Source: Syngnathus acus (lineage: Eukaryota; Chordata; Actinopteri; Syngnathiformes; Syngnathidae). From it: a DNA stretch of 64,000 bases. The stretch is taken from assembly GCF_901709675.1 (NCBI RefSeq), contig NC_051102.1, positions 3,083,912-3,147,911 of the forward strand, written 5' to 3'. This document shows, one piece after another, positions 39,600-52,859 of this stretch. Under the pieces are notes generated by a model. It was not told the DNA's origin and did no database searches. It saw only the letters and a program-made list of their open reading frames with translations. Numbering within the stretch: position 1 is the first letter of the stretch; each line of letters begins with the position of its first letter. A program made the translations under genes and the position numbers.

Positions 39600-41086
39600 T
39601 AAATATTTTATCAATATTTTTCGGAAGTTTATAATTAATGCTTTGTGGTGAACAACTACTAAACTTCTAACAAATTGAGTGCATGAACGTAGCTGCAGTT
39701 TGTTCTATAAAAAATATATAAAAGTTCACTTTTATATCCGGTGAACGCATTTTGTCTGGGGAATAAAATGTGTAACAGGTGACATGGTACACAAAGTTGC
39801 TTCTAAACGTAATGGATTTTGTTGAGTTACGTAACTGTGGTAATCTGAAGGTATCTTCACATATTAGTTTCTTTAACATGTAAAATGAGACTTTTTTTTC
39901 TTGAGCATAATACTTTTTAAATTCATTGAAGAACATACCTCAAAGAAATATTAGAAATGATAAAAAAAAGAAATAATGGGTCTTTTATTTGCTGATAATA
40001 AGTCAGAGTGTATGTTAGTAGTATTTTATTTCAAACACTACTTATCTCCCATAATCAAATATTTTAATATCCGTGTTCAATATGAATCGGTTTATAAATT
40101 AAATGTCAATCGTGCTCTATAAAATACGCTTGTTTTCTTTGGTGTCATGGTGTCACTAGTCGCATTATGGTACTACCTTCAGGATTTGGTGTGTTATTAT
40201 ATTTATTGTCATGCAAACATGCAGTAAGGTAATTCATCTGTGTTTGAATCAGCAGTTTATTTTGCTTGCATGGCAGCATGAGCTGCTTCTTGTGTGAACG
40301 TGTTAGTGACACAATTAAAAGAAGAACACTTTCAATCACTTAAATGTAAACGTATGGCTTTACTGCCCTTCTCAACCCGTCAAACATCATTTTCGTTTTA
40401 TTTTTTTCCAGAACAAATTTCGGTCGTTCAAGTTAGATTTAGGTTGAAACACAAGTAAGTGTGAAAGATACAACTCTGCCCATCCATTACTTTACCGGGG
40501 CTTTACTTACGATATTACATAATATATACAATCGATTTAGCAACTGAAACTCAAGTTGAAATGCTTTTCTATGCATTATTCATTCCATACTTTATCTTTT
40601 AAATAATTGACAAAGTTCTCAAAAAGCGGGTGCAAAATTGTGTGTTTTCTCAAAACAGGTTGCATGCGCTTTTGGCGGATTTATTAAGATAGCATTCTTT
40701 TACCAAGATCCCAAATTGTGGGGGGTAACTACTACACTATGTAACTGATGCTGTATGGGTACACTCACCAGACCTATGTGCAGGAAGTGTGCATATTGGG
40801 TGCAATTGGTTGTTCATCTCGATTTGTACCCTGTGACTGTCTGGCAACCAAACTATCACTGAACAACATGTATGAAAGGTACTGCTTCCAAACAAAATTA
40901 ACCTTTGTCCTGAAAATGTAAATAAAATCCTGCTGAGTGTATTTGTCACGAATGATACATGCCAGGTAGTTTTAGTGAATTATAATTTTTATGAAGTAAA
41001 ATAAAGCCAACTTTATATTGCATGCCTTGTCACAATGTCACCCTCCACACTGAAAACAACAAAAGACCAAAAATGCCTAAAAAAAA

Positions 41087-41136
<50 letters not shown>

Positions 41137-42160
41137 CATAATTGAAAACTTAAAAAAAACATATTTATATTTACTTGTATTCATATATTTATTTTGTATT
41201 TATTTCCATGTGTTTTGCCAGGGCAGCACAGTAGCGCACTATTTAGCATGTCCGCCTCATAGTGCAGAGACAGACAGACAGACAGACAGAAAAACAAACA
41301 GACTAAACCTACATCCAATATAAACATGACTCCTCCTAAATAAGGACTAGTGCATTAGGCATCCCTTTTGGTTTCCTTTTTCTGCTCTAGTCTCAACTTT
41401 CTTCCTTCCCTCATTGCTGCTTAGGTTTCCTCTCAATTCTGTAATTAAAGTCACGGCAGGACCCTTGCAAAGTCTTTGTGTAGCTGCCTGTCTGGAAATG
41501 TTAGTGAGCTCCGCTTCCACACATGACAGATCAAGGGTTACAAAAGTGCTGACAAAAGATGACAGACAGTCCTCACAGTTGTTGTTGGTCATTTCCCACA
41601 AACTATCTACGGATTGTCAGATATTTAGGTCCTGTCAATGTTTATTGTAGCTTTACTACATGAAACCAGAGCAACAGTATTTGAAAGTAGGTCTCATTTA
41701 AAACAGACAAGTATAATTTATGAGAAAAAATAAATCTTAAACTTATTTGAAGTAGGTTGCAAGACCCAGAATGCAAAACTTAGATTTTGGACCAAATCAT
41801 TTTGGCTGCGTCTTTTGACATTCGTTGGAATGTTGTCTTGGTAAATAAGAAAAGTTTAGATCAAATATCTAATTTTGTACCAATGACTAATTAAAAAAAA
41901 AAAAAAAAAAAAGCAATCAACAACACATTTTGTCTCCTATGAGTGTTCTGTCCCCCGCCATTTGTTTTAGAATTGAATTCATTGATAGTTAATATAAATT
42001 TCACTTCAATCCACCATTCTTAGTGAATAGGAAAAATTCTTTGTGAGACAAAGTGTGATTTTGTATCCTTATGGTATAAAGTTTGGTCACTGAGCTGTGG
42101 CATTAACTTGTATTCTAACAAGATTAAAATATATTTGTCCTGGAGATTAGCATAGTTAAG
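39600..42160. other. Intergenic DNA between cnpy1 and en2, first part
   Basis: No gene seen. Contains a fragment of the common fish repeat (about 40790-40870), an (AT)n tract (41088-41132), a SINE-like head fragment (about 41221-41270, GGGCAGCACAGTAGCGC then TTAGCATGTCCGCCTCA) followed by (CAGA)n at about 41268-41292, and an A-run (41893-41913). Confidence 0.5.
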
Positions 42161-42164
42161 TCTC

Positions 42165-42560
42165 CCTTTTTTTGGCTTTTGGGGCGGCTGCAGCAGGCTT
42201 TGATCAGTGTAGCACAGCAAGGCCCAGGCTTGGCCTGGCCATCCAAAGCCTGGGTGTGAAATTGCTCTGATGTCATCCCCCATTCTCCATCTTTTCCAGC
42301 TTTCAGGGCAGTAATTATATTTCCGCCACAAAGCCCCCGTCCCCTTCATTCCATATTTCAGGTTTGACTAGGAAGCGTTTTAGAGAACTATGGCTAAATT
42401 ACTGAGTGGGGGCAAGGGGAACTTGATGGGTCATCTTTTGTCTGGCAGAGACACAGGGGGACATCACTACTTGTATATGTACTTTTCTTTTCTCTGTTTG
42501 TCTGCCATTTGCCTCTTGCAGAAGGGGAGGAATTTAAGATGAGTGAAAGGACATGAACTT
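42165..42560. promoter_or_regulatory. Candidate enhancer between cnpy1 and en2
   Basis: A GC-richer, complex, non-repetitive block about 3 kb downstream of en2, with no conserved frame. It contains a TCF/LEF-type site CTTTGATC (42198-42205). en2 responds to Wnt1 at the midbrain-hindbrain boundary. Function is inference. Confidence 0.25.
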
Positions 42561-44989
42561 TGTTTCCCCAAAAGAAAAAAAACGGAACTATTACATATTC
42601 AAAAATATGTGTCTTGATAGCTTGGGAGTAGCAGGTTAAGACACAATAGAGGATAATCATAGTGACCATGATTTCATAATAGATCTATTCACAATATTTG
42701 GAGCATAATTTTAGTTTGTGTACATATGTTCAGTTTTGTCAGTATTTCTCAATTTGTAAATGTTAAGTGGAAGTTGAGAAGAAAGCCCCAAAAATGTAAT
42801 CTTAATATGTATGTTTCTTCTAAAATGTTACTTCAAAATTGCAGGAGCTTCATGAAGTATATAACTGCATTAAGTTATCACAAATGGGTATGTGCATTTT
42901 ACATGTCTGTTTGGATTTTTCCTTCATAAGCAAGCATAGCGGATAGCCAGTTGCTAATCTTTTATCCTTTAACCATTTTTCTTTTGCAACATAAAACAAT
43001 TCATAACTTTCACCGGGTTGAATCTGCAATGATAATGCAGTTACAAAAATTAAATATTGAATACATTTATGTCATACAGTTGGTCACATTTGTGGATGCA
43101 AGTGCATCACATGAAGCATTTGAATATGAAATCATCTCCACAGTTGGAACCACTGAGGAGATTGATGTCCTTTTCTCACCAATCTTGGCAGCAACTCAGG
43201 CACCTGCTGCTATTTGCATGGACACCCAAAGTATTTTGACCTTCGTCCAGGTTCTCTGGTGATTTTACTCCTCTCCCCCTCTACCATCTCCCCACACCCT
43301 CAAGCCCTTCAACTGACAAACAGACTGTGCACAGAGGCTCTGTTCACTGCCTTCCCCCTTTCCCGGTCCCAAGTCAAGAGCTCAGCTCATCAAGTCAGCA
43401 AGCGTTGGGTGTTACTTCCATATACAAGACAGCTCATAAAAGAAAATGCAGATGAAGTCCTCTAGTAGCCATTCACAGAGTCTGAGTCAAAGCTTCTGCG
43501 GAGGAGTCAGATAAATAACTCTGGCTCTTTACTTTCAGACAAACGTTAAATCTTTTTTTTTTTTGCCATTTTCCCCCATTTTTTCTGCTGTTTCATCACT
43601 AAATTCAGGCCTTGAAGACATAAGTAGCATACTATATATATGTATGTGTATATATATATATATATATATATAAATTTTTTAAATTATTTATTATTTATAT
43701 ATATTTTTTTCCTTTTATCCTGTGCCAAGTGGAAAGGGTAGTGCTCTTTTCTCTGTCCATCTTTGCATTTATTGTTATGCAAATTGATTTCCAGATGACA
43801 GACTCATCAACTCAGTTTACTGCTCAATGCAAACTTTCATCTCCTCATGTTTGCTGTATGTTTCTGTTATTTCAAATAAAATTGCAGAAATCACTTTGCA
43901 CTGTTTTTATTTACCATCATTTAAAAAAATCATTGCCATTAGGACCATGTAAAAGAAAACTTAAACCGGCTGAGGAGCAAATGACTAATTTCAATTTTAT
44001 AATTTTTTTATTATGTCAAAGACCCATTTACCGTATAGAAAATGCGATCCCTCTCTCGTTACAACACTGCCACAGACTTCAGCTTTTATTTACATAATTT
44101 TAAGGCAAATGAGTTTACTTGCCAAACAGTTTTCTCAAGCAGTTGAGAAAATATAGATTGAAAAAAAACATTCACAGCATTGTAAGACAACCATTTGGTT
44201 TGGCTCATCGTTAACTTTACCCAGCAAAAGGCCTTTGATATGTTACACTCCCAAAAAATTATTGCAGGAAAAAATAACTTATGTAAACGCGGGTCAACAT
44301 GTCTGTTTCATTATAAATACGAATATATTGTTTATGTGTTTCTAGAAGGATAAAAAAAAACAGGTTTCTTAAACATTCGTGGATGTGATAGCCTATAGTA
44401 ATATAGGTCCATAAATTTCGGTGCCAACTCTTTACTTTGAATGACAACCTATTCCCTGAAAGCACGCTCGTGGAGCTCAGCCAATGAGACTTTTTAAAGG
44501 GATTTCAGACAAACATTTGAATTTAATTTTATTATGCTGGTAATGACTGTTATCATGTAAAATCATCATATCAGTTGTCTAAATTAGGCTCAATCAAATC
44601 GGGAAAGATGGGCAGCGTGCAATTGTTATGCCAATTCGGATGTGGAGACCTTCAATCCCTGTTCACTTATAAAATAGGGGGGGAAATAATCAAGTAGAAT
44701 CTTGTGTGTGCGTGCGGGTGCCGGCGTGTGCCTATGTGTCCCCAACATGTGGCTTCCGCATTTCGGCATAATATAGGCATCCATAAAGGCGGTTTGAGGC
44801 TAAATTCGGAGCTAAACAACCAGGCTTGCTGTCATCGTACTATAAGCAAACAGACACTAAGGGCTATAAAAACAAACAGACACTAACGGCGATAAAAACA
44901 ACCCCCCAAAAAAAGATAAAATAACATTTTATAAATTCTTAACAGAGATACCAAAATGCAGCAAAACAAATCTTTGGACTTTAGCATAT

Positions 44990-45034
<45 letters not shown>

Positions 45035-45600
45035 ATTGTGAATCAGGCTTCGGTACTGAGCGCGTCTTTGTCCACGCAGGTCACTTGTCTCAGCCAGTCA
45101 GTCCACACTCTCACGCCCAAGTGTCTCTTTTGTGACCACGCATTAAAAATAATGAGAATGAAAATAAAAAACAGTCCATGGCTATGGGACCTGTGAAGTA
45201 TTTTGAATACTGCGTGCTCGGGTGTTTCAAAAGAATGGACATTTTCATTTTTGTTGGACCGCGCATGCGTCACTTAAACAAAACAAACGCTTGACTTTAA
45301 GTTGTTAAGACTTTGAGTGACAACGCTTTACTCCCTCATGTGTTGTAATAAAAGAATATGTGCTCATTATTTTTCCAATATTTTTTTCTCCAATAATTAT
45401 AATGAATTTGGCCAAATTGCCATTTTCTGCCGCTTTCACCATCAACAGCCCTGAGGGCGCGTAGCATTCGCGCACACATAAACACACGCAAACACATTTT
45501 ACACATCTAAAAGTTGTCTCTATTTGAAGTATGAATGCTGGTGTTGACGTGATTTTTTTTATTTTTATTGCATGGTTCAGCGAGAGACGCATCATCTCGG
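42561..45600. other. Intergenic DNA downstream of en2
   Basis: No convincing exon. Holds a (TA)n tract (43631-43672) and 35 consecutive T at 44992-45026 (poly-A on the en2 strand). The part next to 45600 is en2 3' UTR; an AATAAA on the minus strand lies at 45564-45569, only about 30 bp after the stop, so the real end may be further away. Minus-strand frames here are short and unrecognised. Confidence 0.45.
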
Positions 45601-48578
45601 CTAGTCGCTGTCCGACTTGGCGTCCTTGGACGAGGCGTGGTTGTACAGTCCCTGCGCCATGAGATGCAGCGCCAGCGAATTTTTATTCCCTGTGGCCTTT
45701 TTTATTTTGGCCCTTTTGTTCTGAAACCAGATTTTGATCTGAGATTCGTTGAGGCCAAGTTCCCGGGCCAGGTCCTGCCTCCGCTGCTCGGTCAGGTACC
45801 GGTTGCTCTGAAACTCAGTCTTTAGCCGGTGGAGCTGCTCTACGGTGAAGGCTGTCCGAGGTCGCTTGTCTTCTTTTGTCGGGGTCCGAGCCCTCTTTGG
45901 CTTCCGGGATCTGGGCCCTTGGGGGTTGGGAATGAAGAGGAGAAATGTTGTGATTCAATCGGTTGTTACAAGTTTGACATGAATCGTTTGCCTCATATGG
46001 AATCTTTTGGCAATCGTGGACATTGTGTTTTAATCGCACATTTTTCGCCGAGTTCAATAACTTGTTGGATGGTTTTAGCTATTTTTAAATCGTTATTCTG
46101 TGGATTCTTTGTAAAACGACAATGTTTCCATTAGTCACACAAATGCATCTCCCTGAATTGACGCTGGATGGAGACTCGGTGGATGAGTAAATAAACACCA
46201 CCTGCCATGCCTGATAAAAGATTGTCACAAAAATACGTCATGGTTGCTTTATATACATATAAATGATCGAATGTCAAGTTTAATCATCATAAATTACATG
46301 CAGCATAGCCAGAAGCTACTTCAGTCATGTGAAACATGATGATAGCGCAAGACGGATTCTGTTGGGTGAGAAACAAACACACTATACACTGTTATATTGT
46401 TTTATTCCAGTGTTGGGGCGGACGCAGAATAAACCGAACGATAATGAGGAAGACTGATACAAGGTGTCCTCCAAATCCGCTGCAGCACACACAGTGAAGC
46501 CTGCAGGAGGAGGAGCGGGGGTGGTGATGGGGGTGGGGCCAGACTGGGATGGATGCAGGGGGGCGCTTCTTTCCCCTCTGTTCCCTAAATAATGCATTTA
46601 TTTCTTAAAAAGACACGATAAACAAAATTTTCCCACTTAGGATATCTGAGGGCTGTCGGAATGAAACATATAAACGAAATTCCAATTAGCGGAGGCTATG
46701 TTTAACGCTAAAATATGTGGGCCTTAATTCAATCATGCTATATTCAACTATTTCAAATCAGAAAAGTCTGTATGCTCGTAAATTCGCAAATCAGCATGCT
46801 TAATTTCACAGCAATTAACTTTGGGGGAAGGGATGTAGATCATTTGCAATCACGTGTAAAATATAATGTTTTTCTTTTTGTGACGTCAGTCTTTATTTCC
46901 ATCGACTCTTTTGGTAGGCCGAATGCAGAAAAGCTGCAGCAGCCCCCTTGCTCTTTTAAAGGCCCATTGTAGTGATTCCCGCACACTTTCCATTAGTTTC
47001 ACGAAAACTTTCCTCGCTACAAAAACACATTTCTTATTGGTTTGTGTCGCACTTTGCCCTTATATGATCATTTCGGAGTTGTCTTTGAACATCACCAAAT
47101 GTCTGTTTTGGGGGGGTCAACGGGATTTTCCGTACATCACACAATTCAAAAAGAAAGAGACAAATAAAAAGTTGCATTCAAAATATTCGCTTTGACTGCA
47201 GTTTTAGTTATTTAAGTGAATGAAACTATATACCTTTTGTCACATTTTATGCAAAAGAACGTAGCCTCAAATATTTTGTTTCACCGAGTGACAAATAGCC
47301 CAAATCAAATTATTGACAGAATTGCATGTTTATACAAATTTACATTATTATCTACTTCGCATGTGCATGGGTTGCTCTTTTTTGCGGGTTTGTGGCCTGC
47401 ATTTCACATCTAATCCATGCCTTCAGGACTCACCACTCTCACTTTTTAGGCACCCACCATTGTCAAAAATATGCTAATAGAATATTAACAAAGAAGGGTC
47501 GGGAACAATGGCGTTAAACTTGGTTTTACTTCATTTTCTACATTTATGCTTCATTTTTTTCACCGTATATTCTCATACGACTTTATTTCTAGGAAACTAC
47601 TATATACAAAACCGTCGAATTTATATTTATGTATGAGAAAAGCAATTATGAATTAGGCCATTGTTATTATAGTTTCTTCTGATTTTGGAAAGGTGCAAAA
47701 AAGTGAAGGAGAAAAAGTAAGAGCGCACTATTCGATTGTTATGATCACATTAGTTTATTAAAAGTAAGGTGTGATAAAGATAACTATCTATGACGCTACA
47801 ATAATTGCTTTGTCAATTGTTACAATGATATGTCGATTAAGTTGGGGGTGGGTGTATTGCTTTAACTATTTAAAACAAGTAATTCATAACCTTTTGTGCT
47901 ATATTTTTAGGGTAGTAAAACTTTCACAAAAGTTTATTCTCAGAATTGATATAATTGCAGATCATAACAGAGGGTTTTTTTTAGGGGGGGGGGTGAACTC
48001 TTTGTTTTTTTTGTTTTTTTACACTCCAGCATATTAGGTTACATTTTTTCCCTCTTTAATATGCTATTAAAATGAATACATGCATATTTTTTGCACCAAC
48101 CTGACGACGGACGGTCTGAGTAGCGGGTACAATAAACCCACGCTGGCCACAGCATCTGTTTGGCCCCATCAGATGCTGAGCTGGCTTGGGGGCTGCTACA
48201 GCGGTTGTCGTTGTCTCCTCGGACATTCTCACTTTCTTCACTGCCTATCAGCTCACTCTTCCGACTAATTATATCCGAATGGCTGTCGTCGGATGATCGA
48301 GAGTCGTCCTCTACTCGTGCAGCTCTTCCTTGTACATCGAGGTTGCCGATTTTGGGGTCGTTTCTGATCTCATTTCTTCTTGTGATACTCTCCTGAATTG
48401 GAGTCCCATTTTTCCTCTTCCGACCAAAATCCGGCCTTAAAATGTTGTCAATATAAAAGTTGGTGATCCTGTGGGACTGCTGGTTGCCAGGTGGTAGGAT
48501 AAGAGGCAGGATAGCTCTATCTGACTCCTCACCAGAGTCCTCAGGGCTCTCCGGGTCTCGACGAGCATTTTCTTCCAT
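45601..48578 (-). CDS. en2: Engrailed-2 homeobox transcription factor, complete, 2 exons, 264 aa
   Basis: Nuclear homeodomain repressor that patterns the midbrain-hindbrain boundary. Exons: 48101-48578 and 45601-45917, joined in phase 1. All five engrailed homology regions can be seen. EH1, the Groucho-binding domain, is at about residues 37-52 ([15 protein letters not shown]). EH2, the Pbx-binding WPAW hexapeptide region, is at 143-157 (WPAW at 144-147). EH3 is PRSRKPK (161-167). EH4 is the homeodomain, about 175-235 (EDKRPRTAF to [11 protein letters not shown], with Gln50 of the FQN recognition helix). EH5 is [10 protein letters not shown] near the C-terminus. The start MEEN follows the usual engrailed N-terminus; an ATG 39 bp upstream in frame is less likely. 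The neighbourhood (convergent cnpy1, then paxip1) supports en2 over en1. Whether it is en2a or en2b cannot be decided. Confidence 0.96.
45918..48100 (-). other. en2 intron
   Basis: 2.2 kb intron between the EH2 and homeodomain exons, the conserved position in vertebrate engrailed genes. Donor CAG/GTTGGT and acceptor CCAAG/GGCC on the minus strand. It contains a perfect CRE half-palindrome region (TGACGTCA near 46882) and a GC-rich patch at 46420-46560. No coding sequence. Confidence 0.6.
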
Positions 48579-49060
48579 GATGATGACGCCCGATCCTCCC
48601 CAGAACTTCTTCACCAAAGTATTCCAATCTAATGATGCGGACTGTTGACTATGGTTTCAAAAAGTTGATCACAATAATAATAATGAAAACAACCAACTTT
48701 TTTTTAGTATCGTATGATGAACGAAAAACCTGCCGTTTTTTGACTGGAAAAAAATCATAGTCCAGTATCAGATAATTCGATTCCTCATCGTTTGCTCTGT
48801 TCAGTGATTTCATAAAGAGAAAAATAAATTGGGTTCGTTTTTAAAAGTTTTTCAAAGGGATCCCTGCGCACATATTTTGATGCGCTCAGCAGTAAATCAT
48901 TCTGATTCAGACGACGCTCAAATACTTTCACTAAGGATTTGGTTCTCATTTCTCATTGGCTGAGAGGAGCTACGTTAAGGCGCTTTAGACACGTGCCTTA
49001 GACCAATACAGTTGCAGAGAACTCGTCACGTGACGTCACCGGAATTCCTTGGAGGCTGTA
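48579..49060 (-). promoter_or_regulatory. en2 promoter region with E-box/CRE composite
   Basis: Upstream of the en2 start on the minus strand. Holds an inverted CCAAT box (ATTGGCT, about 48956), another CCAAT (about 49001) and, about 450 bp upstream of the ATG, overlapping palindromes GTCACGTGAC (49025-49034) and TGACGTCA (49031-49038). No clear TATA box. The transcription start is not fixed. Confidence 0.5.
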
Positions 49061-50587
49061 TAGGTCCAGCCCATATGCTACGTTCAAGTTAAACCAAAAA
49101 TGTCAATGCTATCAAATTTAATAGCCTACTAAATATTCACATATAACATGACCATTAGAAAATAAAATGCACCTTGGTTTATTATAGCAAACTGCACAAA
49201 AACGATTGGATGGGTAATGTAAAACAACAAAAATTGATATGATTTCATAGTTATTTGTAGTATCATTGTAGTAATCAATTTTAATTATTTGTGTTTAGCA
49301 ATCATCTCATAGATTTATGTGTACCCTCATAACTACTGTTTAATTATTTCAATTAGATTTTTATGATGTTGGGTTGTTCAATAAAAATACAACGTTGAAA
49401 TTGTCACCAAAAGTGCCGAATAATAAATTCATGTATCACAATATTGATATGAAATAACACACTTCGTTATTAATCATAAAAATAAATTGCATGGCTGAAC
49501 ATGGATGGAAACAATTATTTAAGAAAATCACTTACACATATGTTAACTTTTTCGTTAACTTTCTTACGCATATTTTCAATTGTGGTGTTTTCCAAGACCA
49601 CTATACTCAGTTAAACACTTTTACACCTTGTCTCTGCGATGGTACGTGAATGCAGCAGGGATAACAGTCTTTGCGCACACGCACACGCACGCGCGCACGC
49701 ACACGCACCCACACCCACACACACGCACACACTCAATGCTTGGGTGCAGTGAAATCAGTGACGTCATAATTTCTAATTTTGAAAACATTGAGCGTGCACA
49801 ATCAATTACCTTCTTTTGCTGATAGCTACATCTCAAGTTTTATATTGATACTTATTCATTACTTCCATTGTCTTACAATATCGGAACTTAAACGTAAAAT
49901 CCAATAGCATTCTGAGTGAAAACTCGTGTGATAGCTTATGCCGGAGGTGTAGACCCCTCCGTCTATAAATAAACAAATAGATAAATAGATATCTATCTAT
50001 ATGAAGATCTCCCTTCATCCATAATTCGGTTCATTGTTTTTCATTTTCAGGAAACACGTGAAATCAAACCAACCTATTAATAATGAACCTCATATCAATT
50101 CTAAAATTAGTATCTTTATTTGCTTATTTTACTCTGTATTCAAAAGAATGAAAGCTCTTACGGTAGTTCCGCAACGAGCTGTGCGAATCCATTGTCTTTA
50201 TGCAGGAAGGCAGCACCTGACAATGTACGTATGCTTCTTGTCTGACGCTTGCCTGGACGCACTAAACAAAGGCTCATGTCCAGAATACATTTATTTGTGC
50301 GTACATTCGTCATCCACAAATTTAAACTTGCAAAATTAACTTGACCTTGAATTAACTGGATGAAAATTGATGTGAGTTTGGAAGGAATATACTTAGTCAT
50401 GCTATATACTTAGTAAATGTCATATGCAGTCAGATTGAAAAACGAAAGTAAAAAGCTCAGTATGTGTTGTGAATGTATGATAATCATTTTTGACGGTCCA
50501 AAGTGAATGGGCATAAACGATTTTCTGTTTGGCGTCTCATTATCACGACAGGAAGACATAAAATCATCACATTTTGGAGCTTATACG

Positions 50588-50618
<31 letters not shown>

Positions 50619-51520
50619 TTCATTCATTCATTCATTCATTCATTCATTCATAGTTATTTTGTTATTTTTATACAAGACTTTATTGTAGAGCAATAGTCAC
50701 ATCTTGCACCTCCACTTGTGCCGTAAGAGTCATGGGATGAATTATATTACAATTCATTATATCCGACCCATTTTATGGTATAAAAAAATATGGGGTGTCT
50801 GTTTATACTTTATGTTATGTTAGATTTCATTTGCAACCAAAGAAAAGAAATTGTAGTATAAATAATGATGAAGTTTACATACATTTTGCCTTTATCGCTT
50901 AATCGTTTAAGTGATAACTTCAAGTCTAACATCAAGACTTTGCAGCTGTTTTGGCCCACATTTCTCTTTAGCTATTTTGAAAGGTGAATAATTATCAAAT
51001 CAGAAAAAAAATGAAATTTGTCCTTTTTTGGCTTAAGGGTTTAAATTTCTAAGGGACAACCCAGCTGTTGATAAGCCTGTAAATAAAAACCGCTTTGCAG
51101 TTTCTTCATTTGAATATTTAAATGATTAGTCACAATATTCAAGAACAAATGAACATCTAGGTATTGTACCGTTCTGTAAAGACATATAGTCTCATTAAGT
51201 CTCAATACATTTATTTGCATCACATATAGTAAAAAAATATCTTCAAATTTGTGGTCACTTACATAGTATTGTATAAAAGTAACACAAAACACCAAGCACT
51301 GTTTGTTTGTATGTTTTTTTTATACCATTTCAGTATAGCATGATTGACAATTTTTGCATACACTGTTATGTATTTCCAATGCAAATGAGCATACTCATAC
51401 TCGAAATCAATTGATGGAGTTCCATAAAAATACCCGAACATATTTTGAGGTCAAAATGAAGTTGACCTGTTGCTAATAGGCTATTTTGTGGTTTTGCTAA
51501 CAGAATGTACTGAGGAGTAA
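49061..51520. other. Intergenic DNA with microsatellites
   Basis: AT-rich; no gene seen. Simple repeats: (AC)n with CG variants at about 49673-49733 and a compound (TTTA)n-(TTCA)n at 50588-50649. Confidence 0.5.
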
Positions 51521-51527
51521 GATTTTC

Positions 51528-51803
51528 TCACAGTACCTGTTTAAACGCTTCAACGTCATTCTGATCCAAAAGCGGCATATCATTTCCATCAATTAGACTT
51601 TGGTTGATGTGCAGCTCAGAAGATAAGAGGTGGGCTTTGTGATACTCTGAATGCTGCTGTCTCCTACATTGTGTGGGTGCCCAGATGTGAGATGAGTCAA
51701 GAGACAAAGCAGAGGTCAGCCAGTGCCATCGGCTTCCTGTCCGCTTTACAAAACCTCCCAGAGGGGGAGGTGGGAAGAGAGGGGCTCCGAGGTTAGGGGA
51801 CAC
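51528..51803 (-). other. Unrecognised minus-strand open frame ending at a possible splice donor
   Basis: An open frame of about 90 codons. Near its end the minus strand reads TTTAAACAG then GTACTG, a possible donor. The preceding residues (SLIDGNDMPLLDQNDVEAFKQ region) look acceptable as protein but match nothing I know. It could be an exon of an unknown or non-coding transcript, or chance. Confidence 0.2.
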
Positions 51804-52180
51804 TTCCTATTCCACTCTGTGCGCTCTGTTTACACAGGGACAGGGGAATTAGTGCAAAGCCACACAATAATCACACACACGCTAACGCATCATACTAGGA
51901 AATGGAGATGGTTGAACTGTGACCTCTGTTCGCTGATGTCACACAAAAAAAATTCATTACGACAACAGACTTTTATGTGATGTACATGTACTGTATGTAT
52001 AGTGTATTTGAGGGACATAAAGAGAAAAATCTCAGACTCAGAAAAGGCACTAAAAGTCACAGAAATAGATTGCTCCCATAGCTAAATAAACAAATGAAAT
52101 AAATAAATAAATAAATAATTAAATGAACCAAAATAAAACAGGAGATTTTTTGTTGCCATGATAAATGAATAATTACAGTC

Positions 52181-52306
52181 AATCTAAATTTAGATTACAA
52201 TTTTCTATATAATAAATATCATATCTGCTGATGATCATTTATGACAAAGATAGGCATATTTGTATTCAATCTACATAGATTCTATATAGATTGAATACAA
52301 TATGCC
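52181..52306. other. Palindrome and strong hairpin
   Basis: AATCTAAATTTAGATT (52181-52196) is a perfect 16-bp palindrome. Just downstream, 52253-52306 forms an inverted repeat with arms of 20-21 bp (GGCATATTTGTATTCAATC... and its complement, with one unpaired T) around a 13-nt loop. No coding potential. Confidence 0.7.
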
Positions 52307-52859
52307 CTAAAAAAAATCTAAGGTGTGTTGAAAATCGACCCACTTCCTTGGTAGCAAAATGTCAAATACTTCTTGACAATATTAATGATCTCTCTGTATG
52401 ACGTTTACAAATGTTTTTGAGACGACTTTTATATTGGACTGCCATTATGTTGTGAGCAATCCTTGTGTATATCATATAATAGAGAAACCAAGCTCATGAG
52501 AAATCCCTTAGAAGATTTAATCACATTTTTAATTTTGTCATTATTAAAAACCATTTTTTAAACTGCAATTAACTGTCTAAATCTTCTGTGGTAATTCTGA
52601 AGAAACAAATTTCATCCACAGTCATTTTCATCAGTGGAAACCATCAGCCTAAGATTGTGTCTAATATTTTGCCCATCAAGCACAGTAGCCGCACGAAGTT
52701 AGCACAATGCCGCTCTGTCTCATGCAGTGTAAATATTGCAATCAATTTGATTGGAGAGGAGTACCTACTGTTGTGTCCAGTGAGTTTATGGTTCCATTCT
52801 CCCCTCCACCCACCCCCCTAAAAAAACCAAAACTAGATTTAACCCTTACCTGAAAACAC

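Noticed and set aside
48579-48617. In-frame ATG upstream of the en2 start
   Set aside because: Engrailed proteins start with MEEN-type sequence; the 13 extra residues are not part of the family.
52253-52306. Pre-miRNA interpretation of the hairpin
   Set aside because: At 54 nt with a near-perfect stem and AT-rich arms it is too short and too symmetric for a typical vertebrate pre-miRNA; kept only as a structural curiosity.
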